Part shown: positions 9,461-18,777 of the stretch, piece after piece
Position numbering within the stretch: the first letter of the stretch is position 1
Layout: each line of letters starts with the position of its first letter
Assembly (NCBI GenBank): GCA_015657535.1
Contig: JADHZB010001125.1
Span: forward strand, 1-23,586
Direction: 5' to 3'
Length of the DNA: 23,586 nucleotides
Origin: Nephromyces sp. MM_2019
Lineage: Eukaryota; Apicomplexa; Aconoidasida; Nephromycida
Notes under the pieces: generated by a model
The model's input: the letters and a program-made list of their open reading frames with translations, nothing else
Told to the model about the DNA's origin: nothing
Database searches by the model: none
Translations under genes and position numbers: made by a program

Positions 9461-12009
9461 ATGCCGAAGAATAAGGGTATGTGTGCGTGTTGTGTGTCCG
9501 TTTGTGAGTTGTGTGTGTGTGCTTTTGTGTGTGTGTGTTTCAGTTGGTATGTTGATATATTGACTCAAGATTCTGTGTATTTCTGTAAACAGAGGGTGGA
9601 GTTGCTAGAGCGCATTGTATCATATACTTTTCTCACCTGTTTTTATTGTTGCCATTAGTATAGGGGGGGAAAGGCTTATCGCCTATTTGTATGTTCAGGA
9701 AGAAACGCTTACCAAATGATATTGTGTGTGTATATGACAGGAAAGGGTGGAAAGAACCGCCGTAGAGGAAAGAACGACAACGATGGAGAGCGAAGAGAGC
9801 TGCAGTTCAAAGAAGATGGACAGGGTAAACTTTGAAGATAAAAAAGCTGCTCTTTTTGCTTGTTTGGATGTTTTTTATAACAGTTATTTGATGGAATGTA
9901 TATGTTTTGATGTTGAAGAAGAAGAAGTAGAAGGAGAAGAAGTAGAAGGAGAAGAAGGAGAAGAAGAAGAAGGAGAAGAAGAAGAAGAAGGAGAAGAAGA
10001 AGAAGAAGGAGAAGAAGGAGAAGGAGAAGGAGAAGAAGAAAGAGAAGAAGGAGAAGGAGAAGAAGGAGAAGAAGGAGAAGGAGAAGGAGAAGGAGAAGAA
10101 GAAAGAGAAGAAGGAGAAGGAGAAGAAGGAGAAGAAGAAAGAGAAGGAAAAGAAGGAGAAGAAGGAAAAGAAGGAGAAGAAGGAAAGCTGAAGAAAAGGA
10201 AGAAGAAAGCGATGCAAGGGATAGATCTATTGATTCATTGTATGTATAATCGTGAAGAATTCGACAATTTCCGACTATTCAACGATTTTGAAGATGAAGC
10301 TGATGTGTGGGGGATGAGTAAGGAATTCATTCCCTTTAAAGTCTTTTTTTACGCTTTTTGCTGGCATTTGCAGAGTATGGCCAAGTGTTGAGGATGCTGG
10401 GCAATGGAAGGCTTGAAGCCTATTGTTTTGATGGCAATAAGCGGATTTGTCATATTAGGTGAGCTTTCATTTGTGTGTGTGTGTGATATTGTATCTTTAA
10501 GCAGAAGAAAGAGCGTTATTCAAGCTTTGTTTGCAGCTTTATCCATGAGATTAGAGCTTGCTGCTTGTTCTTGAGATTACATGCAGCGTACGTGCGCCTG
10601 CTGGAGTGGTTTCGTGTGTGTCCACCTTAAACTATCTTGTGTGTGCAACTCGAAGTATCTCGTGTGTGTGCAGCTAAAGCTTCTTCGTGTGTATGTAAAC
10701 CTCAGAATGCCTAATGTGTGTACCTGAAAGAATATCGTGCGTGAGTACTCCTCCTTCAGCCACCTTTCCTTATTTAAACCCTTTTTTAGTGCTTCTTTTG
10801 CCGTTTGATGTTTTTTTTTGCAACTTTGATTGGAGATGGTGATAGCATAAAGTTATTGTGCGTAAGATGGTGTACATACACTGCACCTTACGCACCAGTC
10901 TTGTGTGCGGTTTGCAGAACCTTTTCAAATTCGTTGATTTGATGTTTTTTATCTCAAAATGTATTTTTTTGTAGATATTTGTCGATTGTGGATGATTTCT
11001 GAACTCTCAGGGGGAAGATGCGTAAACGTGTGTGGGTGAACTCTGGAGATATCGTTTTAGTGTCTTTACGAGATTTTCAGGAAGGAAAGGGAGATGTTGT
11101 CGCCAAGTGAGTGTGAAATTTTGGATAGGAATCCGTTTTCATGTGTGAAAGTTTGGATAGGAATCCGCGTGCGTGTGTGAACTTTTGAATAGGAATCTGT
11201 GTGTGTGCTAGATTCTTGCATCTTAAACGTGTTCATCCTTCTACTGAGCTGGTTTTGCATATTTGTATGCATCTACCCTGCAAATTTTCTATATCGTGTT
11301 ACTATCTAACTGGTGTATGTGTACGTACACCCTCATACTTCAGGTATTCCCCTGATGAAGCAAGGTCATTGAAGGCACTTGGCGAACTTCCTGAGAATGC
11401 GAAGATCAATGAAACAGATATTTATGATGAAGTGGGAGATCACGGAATAGAGTTTCTTGATGGAGATTATGATAATGATGAAGATGAGGAAGAAGTTTCA
11501 AAGAATAAGCAAGAACTTGTGATTGAGGATGTAAGCATTGTAATTGTGTGTGTATGTTTGCATGAGAATTCTGTGTGAATGTGCGCTGCGGGTATTCATA
11601 TGCATCTCTTCGTTTGGATATATTAGTGTTTGTGTATGTGGGCATTGTGTGTGTGGCTCTATGAGTGTGGGGGCGTTGTATGTAGTATTTTCTGGCGTTT
11701 TATGTGCGCCACTCCTGTGAGTCCTCCGCTCGCGTATTAATGTGGGTTTTTGAACTACGTCTTCAATCGTGGTGTATCCTCACTTTTCTGCACAAAAAGT
11801 GCTTCCCACTCCACTAAGGAGGTGTATGTACACCTCGTTAATCTCCCTCTAACGAAGGTTATAAGCTGATCTTTCGATATCATTCGATCCCCCTACTACC
11901 TTCAATTCCCCAGTTACTTCTCACCCAAAAGCACACGCACACATATACCAACCCACGCGTAAATCCACCTAAAGAGCCTCACTTTCTCGTGTGTATGCCG
12001 CAGATTTGA
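9461..12009 (+). CDS. EIF1A: Translation initiation factor eIF1A, six coding exons
   Basis: Exons: 9461-9476, 9741-9824, 10374-10458, 11011-11106, 11344-11530 and 12004-12009. Together they give 474 nt and 157 residues (human eIF1A has 144). The start reads [17 protein letters not shown]. The OB-fold follows: [59 protein letters not shown] and [20 protein letters not shown]. The tail is acidic and ends IEDI. Donors are GTATGT, GTAAAC, GTGAGC, GTGAGT and GTAAGC; all acceptors are CAG. Exon 6 supplies only ATT TGA. I infer it because the family ends in an acidic run plus Ile and the frame, phase and acceptor (GTATGCCGCAG) all fit. eIF1A binds the 40S A site with eIF1, promotes scanning and helps eIF5B-driven subunit joining. 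Intron 2 (549 nt) holds a long GAA tract, and intron 4 a tandem repeat and a palindrome copy. The stop lies about 2 kb from the end of the convergent U2A' gene. Confidence 0.97.
9915..10207 (+). repeat. Intronic GAAGGAGAA purine tract in eIF1A intron 2
   Basis: Nearly 300 bases of GAAGAAGGAGAAGG units lie between exon 2 (ends 9824) and exon 3 (starts 10374). The Glu/Gly frame through it begins at 9747, inside exon 2 but out of frame with eIF1A, and runs to 10391. The exon homology shows that this tract is removed by splicing. GAA-rich RNA is a classical SR-protein enhancer sequence, so a splicing role is possible (inference). Confidence 0.9.
10600..10750. repeat. Degenerate ~30-bp repeats in eIF1A intron 3
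   Basis: Short blocks beginning (C/T)GTGTGTG(T/C)A and ending in a (A/C)TATC- or (C/T)TTC-like element recur about five times between exon 3 and exon 4. The similarity is loose. Confidence 0.45.
11111..11199. repeat. 32-bp tandem repeat at the start of eIF1A intron 4
   Basis: Three copies of GTGTGAAA(T/G)TTTGGATAGGAATCCG (11111-11135, 11143-11167, and a diverged copy at 11173-11199) begin 5 bases after the exon 4 boundary. The first copy overlaps the end of the donor region. Confidence 0.85.
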
Positions 12010-12822
12010 TGGCTTGAGGACGAAGATTCTTCCTGTTTGTTGTTTCACCGAAACTCGTACTAAAGCAACTCTCCAAGCCTTATAATCGAAGTCGTTCAGT
12101 TGATCTTCAGCACCTCTAATGTGTGTGTGAAAGGCTTTGTATAGGCAGCTATGAAGATGAAGAGAATCTCAAAGATCTGCGAATTTCTCGCGATTTTTCC
12201 TAGTATTTCTTACGGTATATGAGGGGTGTATATACACTAAAGCAGCTTTTCATCTATCGCTATATAAGCCTGCGTATAGATGTTTCTCTCATTCCTTATA
12301 CTTTTTTTATCGTTGAAATATATAATACGTTTAGGTACTAATAACCCTCCCTTAACGAATTATCTAGTATAGGGGGGTTTGGTGTGTGCTTGAGTGGGGG
12401 GGGAGGTTGTGTGCCTGTGTGTGGTGTGTGTGGGTAAGTGTTGTGTATGTTTGTTGTGTGTGTACCTGTGTGTGTACCAGTAAGTAATGTGTGTCTGTGT
12501 GTCTGTGTGTGTCTGTGTGTCTGTGTGTGTCTGTGTGTGGTGCGTGTTTGGGTGATGGTAATCTGTCTCGTGCTTGATTTCCTTGGTGGGTACATGTGTG
12601 TTGCGTTTAACTTGGAGTGCGTGTGTGTGTAGATGCATAATTGTTTGAAGACTGGTATGAATAGCCAGTGCGTGGGCTGCTTGTGTGTTTGGCTGGCGAG
12701 CATGCATTTCTGGGTTGATTTGTGTCTGGCCTGAGGCTGTGCTCCGCTTCGTGAGTGTGTGCAGCTTAACAAGATTGGCTCCACACACACACATCTAGGT
12801 GTAGCACACACTTTGTGGGAAG
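12010..12822. other. Region beyond the eIF1A stop; TG-rich, no gene recognised
   Basis: 12010-12360 is mixed sequence, probably 3' UTR and spacer, with a palindrome copy at 12226-12237. 12370-12640 is strongly TG-rich, with a TGTGTGTC/TGTGTCTG microsatellite at about 12484-12540. The - strand frames here are Thr/His-rich repeat translations. Confidence 0.5.
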
Positions 12823-13146
12823 TTACGCACACACGCATACCCTATCAGAATGATTAAGTTGTCCCAAGCTTGCTGACATGGAATACTCTATAATAGTCCC
12901 TTCCTTTATCGACAAACCACCAATAACACTCACGATAAACTTCACAGAAGAAACAATTGTGGTGTACGTACACCCCCCCTTGCTACTGCGATATCTGCCT
13001 ATTATGATGACCAAAGCAGCGGAACGGAAGTCCCGTTTAAGCATTATATGTAAACCTGGTGGAGTAGTTTGAAGATCGTACACACGCGGTTCTCTTAATA
13101 GAGTGGGGGTACACGCACACCTCATGGTGTCGTCTGAAGAGCACAC
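12823..13146 (-). other. Stretch open on both strands; possible exon(s), strand uncertain
   Basis: On the - strand a 107-codon frame includes LHIMLKRDFRSAALVIIIGR and FIVSVIGGLSIKEGTIIEYS. On the + strand 12878-13072 reads MEYSIIVPSFIDKPPITLTI and continues to a TGA. Both look like protein and cannot both be real at full length. A palindrome copy (12962-12973) lies in the middle of both frames. In secure genes this element is found only outside exons, so a short intron or two separate exons is possible. It could also be the terminal region of the U2A' gene. No family is recognised. Confidence 0.2.
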
Positions 13147-13247
13147 ACAGGATTCTCTCGTTAGAATAGGGGTGCTTCCACACCTCTTGCACTAGTTTAT
13201 AGGACAAGAACAGTCCTCTCGTTAGAAGGGAAGTGTACGTACACTCC
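13089..13247. repeat. Three ~35-bp modules at ~62-bp spacing
   Basis: 13089-13123, 13152-13186 and 13213-13247 share (G/A)TTCTCT(C/T)(G/A)TTAGA followed by a G run and a CACACCTC-type end. The last module carries the perfect palindrome at 13233-13244. The other two have a decayed version at the same place. Confidence 0.75.
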
Positions 13248-13860
13248 CCCAACTCATGATCCGCAGATACTACGGAATCATATGCACATCTCAGGGCCCA
13301 TGGATGGGGAATGATGCATATAGTAAGCGAGAGATGCCAATTCTAGAGACGGTGCGTGTGTAGGGCATACACACGGGGATCTGCATCACAGATTTCAGGG
13401 GATTGCACGTACACCACGCTAAGGGCTTCGTCAAGAGGCTACTTAAGACCAGGGAATGTGTGTGTGGCTTGCCTTTCTCAGGCTCATTTTCCCTACTTTT
13501 TTGGCTTCAAATCATTCTCCTTCTTGGGCTGCGCATATTAAGAGAGGGGGGTGCTCAAAATCCTCTGATGGGGTGAGATAGCCATGTGCTCATGTTCGCT
13601 TGTGTGTGTAGGTGTGCGTGTGTAGCTGTCTGTGTGTGCACGTGAGTGAAAGTACGAAAATGCGTAAGTGTGTGTGCATGTGCAGGTAGGTACGTTTAGG
13701 CCTCTAAGAGTGTACCTGCGAGTCTATGTGGATGTGCGTAAGCGTGTGTGCTTACGCGTGTACGCATGTAGGGGTGTGTATGTTGGTGTGCGCATATAAG
13801 CGTGTATGTAAGTGTGTGCACATGCAGCGGTGGCTTGCATTCAAGCAAGCAAAACGGTAC
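13248..13860. other. Spacer between eIF1A and U2A' 3' regions
   Basis: No convincing exon. 13590-13830 is TG-rich on the + strand with GTGTGCGTA-like units. The terminal exon and 3' UTR of U2A' may extend into this stretch. Confidence 0.4.
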
Positions 13861-16800
13861 TTAAAGTATAACGCGGTGCCATTCAAGCACATCAAAACCA
13901 ACACACACGCACATACCCACAGTATACTGAGTGTACGTACACTCAAAAAACGCAATAAATATACCATATATGGTGGTTGTGTAAAGCATAGCAGAATCAC
14001 ACACGCCACTAGCAAGAAGCACTTCTCGCAGTGTGTGCGCGCACTCTTCAGAAATAGGCCCACCTCGCAAAGATGCTTCGTTTGCCTTATCTTCCTCTAC
14101 ATCATCGAAGACTTCGCTGTAGTTGTTGGCTTTTAAGGCTCTCTCTAGTCTATTCACCTCCTCTATGCTAGTGGCTTGCGATATGGCGAGCTGCACGCAC
14201 ACACGAAATACGAAAGAGCTATTCCAAGAGTTGGGGAGTGTACCTGCACCATGTATAAACAACGCAAAATTTGAGCGCAAGTCGGGGACTAACACACACC
14301 GAAACCAGGAATACTGACAAATGTCAAGCCTAGCCTAATAGCACACACCAAAAACTAGCCTACTAGCACACAATAAAACCTACTAACCCACACCAAAACC
14401 TACGAACACACGCAAAGAGACAGCAGCTTAAAGCTGCAGAGATGAAAAGGATGACAGTGTGTGTACATACACAGCCCCTCACCTTAATCTTCTCAATATC
14501 TTCCGTAGCAATTCGTGCGGCAGCCGAGCTTATAGAAGTGGGGGGGGGTTTCGGGGAAGAGTCTGATTGGCTGCTTCCAGAGTCACTAACTATCGGTCGA
14601 GGGGCTGCAAAAACAATATACACACACGAGATACGGAATGTACGTACATCCCAGAAAATCCGAAGAAATTTACACGAAAAAAAGTAGCTTGAAGCTGCTT
14701 TAAAGCAAGAAAAGCCGGTGTATGTACACCCAAAAAATCTCAACAAAAGCACACAACAAAACACCTTAAAAAACAGCATTTTACTAGAAAAGCACACACA
14801 AAATACTCGCTATAACCGACAGAGAGAGAAATAAAATTAATACACACAATACTACAGAAACCTACCAGAAAAAGATCTCAACACACAAAAAGTGATCCCT
14901 ACAGCTCTACAGGGTTGAAACTATGCGAATGTGAAAGGCAGTGAAGGTGCTGTGAAAGAATCTTCCGAGGATCATGCAGTGTACGTACACTGAGGATGGA
15001 AACAGCATTATCAGCTGAAAATTAGAGGGCTGTAGTGCTGAGCAACTAGAAATGGGGTAGGTGGGAAAAATCACACACACACACATATATGGCTGCAAAG
15101 GGGAGTATGATGGCACATAGGATTATGACAGCAGCACATATACGTATGCTAGAGTACACACGTAGCAGCACCCAAAAAACTAAAACTCCACACCTTTAAT
15201 CACACACATTGCACAGAAATACTTAAAATCATGAAAGTCCACTCGCATACATCAACACATACAACAATCAGCATAAAATCACACATATAAGCTACTACAC
15301 ACACCTATCTTCTGCAGCAGCTTTGCTCCTGCTTCCCCTGAAAAGAGCTTATTCGCCTCACGTCGCTCCGCATCGCGAATTCTTTTGAAGTCAAGAAATC
15401 TCAGCGACGGTATGCCGTTGATAACATACATTCGATAGTTTTCTAGCCTGTGTAAATACACCGAAATAATTAACACACAAGTGAGCTACGGCATTAATGA
15501 GAGGTCATATACATAGTACTCTTAGTTCTTCATCAAAGGATAGAAGGCGAACATACACACGGAAAAGCTAGAAGAGCAGCATGGAGGGTGTTCTGGGGCT
15601 TATTCATCCGTCGTTTAGTAATTTTGTGTGTAGAATGTGCGTGCAGGGTAAGCATGCGTGTAGAATATGTGTGCATAGTATGCGTGTGTGTATGTGTGGA
15701 AAACGTGCATCCACAGGTGTGCGTAGGATGTTTATTTCGAATGGATGAATGAGCGTTGGAGAAACTCTAATTCCTCTCTTCACCTCAGTGCTTTCAGCCG
15801 GGCATACTAGTCATACACTGCTGCTAAAGCAAGGAATTAAAAGGCCCAAGATTCTACTCCCAGTGTGTGCAATAGAGGCTTGCTTATTAGCACATAAAAT
15901 ACGAGCAAACAACGCTCAACGTTCACTTCATCTTCATCATCATCATCATCTTAATCTTCTTCGGCTTCTTTCATTTCATCATCTTCATCATCTTCATCTT
16001 CACCATCTTCAGCTTCTTCAGCGTCTTCAATATCTTCTTCATCTTCTTCATCTTCAGTTTCTTAACCTTCATCTTCTTCTTCATCATCATCATCTTCTTC
16101 ATCTTCTTAATCTTCTTCATCTTCTTCATCTTCTTAATCTTCTTCATCTTCTTCATTATCTTCATCTTCTTCATCTTCTTAATCTTCTTAATCTTCTTCG
16201 TCTTCTTCATCTTCTTCATCTTCTTCATCATCTTCATCTTCTTCATCTTCTTCATCTTCTTCAGCTTCATCATCTTCATCTTCATCATCTTCATCTTCAT
16301 CATCTTCTTCATCTTCTTCATCATCTTCATCTTCATCATCTTCAGCTTAATCATCATCTAATACACTCATTAATTTAAAGTCCTCCACTCCCAGCCCTTT
16401 TAGTTTTGCTTCGTCGCATCTTCCTTAGTGTATGTACACTCCTCTACTAAACAGTAAACTCGCCAAAAATCTTCCTAAAGCAGGCATGTTTGTGCTGAGT
16501 TTGTGCGTGTGTTTTGGCAGCTGATTATGTTAGCAACGAAAGCCAAACGCACGTGCATGCATATCGACAGGTATACATACCATGTTACTGGATTTCCAAC
16601 GAGTGAAAGCCTCACCAGATTCTTGCCTGAGCGTACGCACACACACACACACACACAAGAAGGAGATAAAGCTTATAACTGAAAGACTTAACAGTTAGAG
16701 CAACTTGTGGAACCATTTTGGGTGTATATACACAAAAAAAATCTTAAAATAGAAAAATTATAGGGAATAGCGCGGAATCTTAAAAAAGTGTGGGGGTGTG

Positions 16801-18777
16801 TGTGCGGGTGAACTGGTGTGTTTGTGTGGCTTTAATTATGCATATGTGTGTGTGCGCTTTTCTTCATGTGTGCGGGTGTGTGCGTGCGTGCGTTTCGCTG
16901 CGTTTTTGTGCTCTTCGCCCGGTGTCATTATGTGTGTGTGCGTGCACCTTCTCACTGGTAACATCAAATCAAAAAGGCTAAACTACCCGACACCCTCTAC
17001 TTACATTTGAAGAGAACTTCAAGGTCTTGAAGCTTTTGGAGCTGCAAAAAAAAACACAAAGGAGATACACAAACGAATAAGAGATGCGACACACTGTGTG
17101 CTATGGAAAGAAGTTCCACATGTACGAGGTGTATGTACACCCATGAAGATGAGTGAGCAAATGGCACACAACCATATAAGCACGTCAAGAAGAGGGTGAA
17201 TGCGATAAGAGCACTGTCAATCAATTAGAGTGCAAGTTAAAGCTGCATAACATCTTCGCACACAGGGAAAGCTAGCATTTAATATAAAAAAAACACACGG
17301 GAATACCTATTTTGGAGGGGGTAACACACACACAAGAACACATAGACTGGGTAACTCAACACACACACATACACACACAAGAATAAGTAGCTTGGGGAAA
17401 CAAAAAAAACACACACATCAAGCTGCATCACTCCTCTCATATCAGGATGATATATACCTTGTTGTTAGTAAGGACTAGGGACTTGAGGCTTTTGATAGTA
17501 TCGAAAGAATCCGGCGAAAACCGCGATATGCGATTATTACATAGTATCTGAAGAGTATCAGTGTATACACATCACTAACTTGAATTCACGCACACATGCG
17601 GTGAAAGGCTAAAATATGTGAAATGTAGGTGTATGTACACCGCTAACGTGGATTAAAACACACGCACACCCGCGATGAAAGATTAAAATATGTGAAATGT
17701 AGGTGTATGTACACCACTAACTTGAATTCACACACACACACACACTGCGAAATTAATCATTCGTCTTATAACAACTCATATACACACACATATACTGTCA
17801 AATGTTAGACCCTCATAAGCATCATTGTATACACACCCAAATATGCCTTGCGTCGCACACTCACTAGCACAAAGCCACTCTATCACACATACCCAAACGC
17901 CTATTCCCTTCTAACAAACCAACAAAACGCCCTTGCATACCAACGCCTCTCCTTGTGCACACACACGCTTCCCCCCTTCCACACACACAAGTAGCTACGA
18001 TAGCTAACCATAGTCTTCAGCCTAGGTAGTAGAGGGATGTTGTTAAACTTGAGGATTGCATTGTCGCTGAGATCAATGCAATCAAAGTAGTCGTGTGTGG
18101 CTCCTAAGTTTTCTATAGCAGTTATCTTCAAGCCTGAAAGGAAGCGAGAGTACATCCACTAGCAGGATTTCACACACATAAAATAGTGACGCGCAACACA
18201 CATGCACTCCACTTCAAAAGCAGAAAGGGGTGTACATACACAAGCAGGCATTCACACAAAAATAACATTTAAATGCTTTCAAGTCCTACAACAGCATTTG
18301 GTAGTCTGTAGGGAGTATTCACATTGCCACACACATATAGTGAAGATGCCCTCAACTTCAACATGTAGGAGACTCGCAAAGTTAAAGATATAACTTTTAT
18401 TCGTAGCTACCTCCTCCTTAGGTAAGCATACAATTCCTGAGGAAGACACGCCTTTTCTTCTGATACTCTTTAACGAATTACACACACATACGCTGCTCTT
18501 CTTCACCTTCATATTCTGGCCCTCCTTTCTCAACTTCATCTACTTCCTCATCTTCCACTTCTCCATCATAAATCTCCATCCTCTTCACTATCACACAGCC
18601 ATTAATCCTCCGCTTTCCTCTCTACCAAATTTCATATGCTTTAGCACATCTACACACGCGCACACACACAAACTGTACCAAAAACACGAACAACCAACCT
18701 CTAAGGTTAATCATCCGATCTTTAGTAGCATTGATTACTTGAGGAGCCTGAGCAATGACTTCCGCAGTGATCTTCAT
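13861..18777 (-). CDS. SNRPA1: U2 small nuclear ribonucleoprotein A' (U2A'/Lea1), eight exons recognised, extreme 3' end unresolved
   Basis: Exons in - strand order: 18777-18699 (MKITAEVIAQAPQVINATKD), 18133-18009 (ITAIENLGATHDYFDCIDLS), 17547-17458 (ILCNNRISRF), 17041-17005 (LQKLQDLEVLFK, 37 nt), 16626-16581 (NLVRLSLVGNPVT), 15447-15305 (ENYRMYVINGIPSLRFLDFK), 14604-14483 (APRPIVSDSG, ending ATEDIEKIK) and from 14190 (LAISQATSIEEVNRLERALK through to ISEE near 14044). All phases agree, and the alignment to human U2A' is nearly gap-free up to the fixed YRMYVI block. Donors are GTTGGT, GTTAGC, GTATAT, GTAAGT, GTATGT, GTGTGT and GTGAGG. U2A' is a leucine-rich-repeat protein that pairs with U2B'' on U2 snRNA stem-loop IV. 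About 263 residues are resolved (human 255). After ISEE the frame stays open to TAA at 13861-13863 but passes through intron-like sequence with a palindrome copy, so a last short intron is likely. Confidence 0.96.
15918..16352 (-). repeat. GAAGAT purine tract on the sense strand of U2A' intron 5
   Basis: About 430 bases of TCTTCATCTTC on the + strand, which is GAAGATGAAGAA on the U2A' sense strand, lie between exon 5 (ends 16581) and exon 6 (starts 15447). Open frames here (Lys/Met on -, His/Leu on +) are repeat translations. Confidence 0.95.
17567..17758. repeat. 74-bp tandem repeat in U2A' intron 2, each full unit ending in the palindrome
   Basis: Units end at 17640 and 17714 with AAAATATGTGAAATGTAGGTGTATGTACAC. 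A third, partial unit starts CACTAACTTGAATTCACAC at 17715. On the sense strand the array lies about 20 bases upstream of the exon 3 acceptor. Confidence 0.9.
18500..18590 (-). repeat. Acidic-coding purine tract in U2A' intron 1
   Basis: The sense (-) strand reads MEIYDGEVEDEEVDEVEKGG, then PEYEGEEEQR. The 18699/18133 splice joins LRG to LKITAIENLGA exactly as in the family, so this acidic stretch is intronic. It resembles real acidic protein more than a simple repeat and could be a decayed or alternative exon. Confidence 0.6.

Noticed and set aside
9807..10217. 136-codon Phe/Ser-rich frame on the - strand
   Set aside because: Antisense of the intronic GAA tract; no independent support.
9747..10391. 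214-codon Glu/Gly-rich protein
   Set aside because: It overlaps eIF1A exons 2 and 3 in the wrong frame and is mostly intron 2; eIF1A homology fixes the splicing.
12338..12838. 166-codon Thr/His-rich frame on the - strand
   Set aside because: Antisense of a TG microsatellite region; no homology.
15749..16378. 209-codon His/Leu-rich frame (+) and 128-codon Lys/Met frame (-)
   Set aside because: Translations of the TCTTCA/GAAGAT tract in U2A' intron 5.
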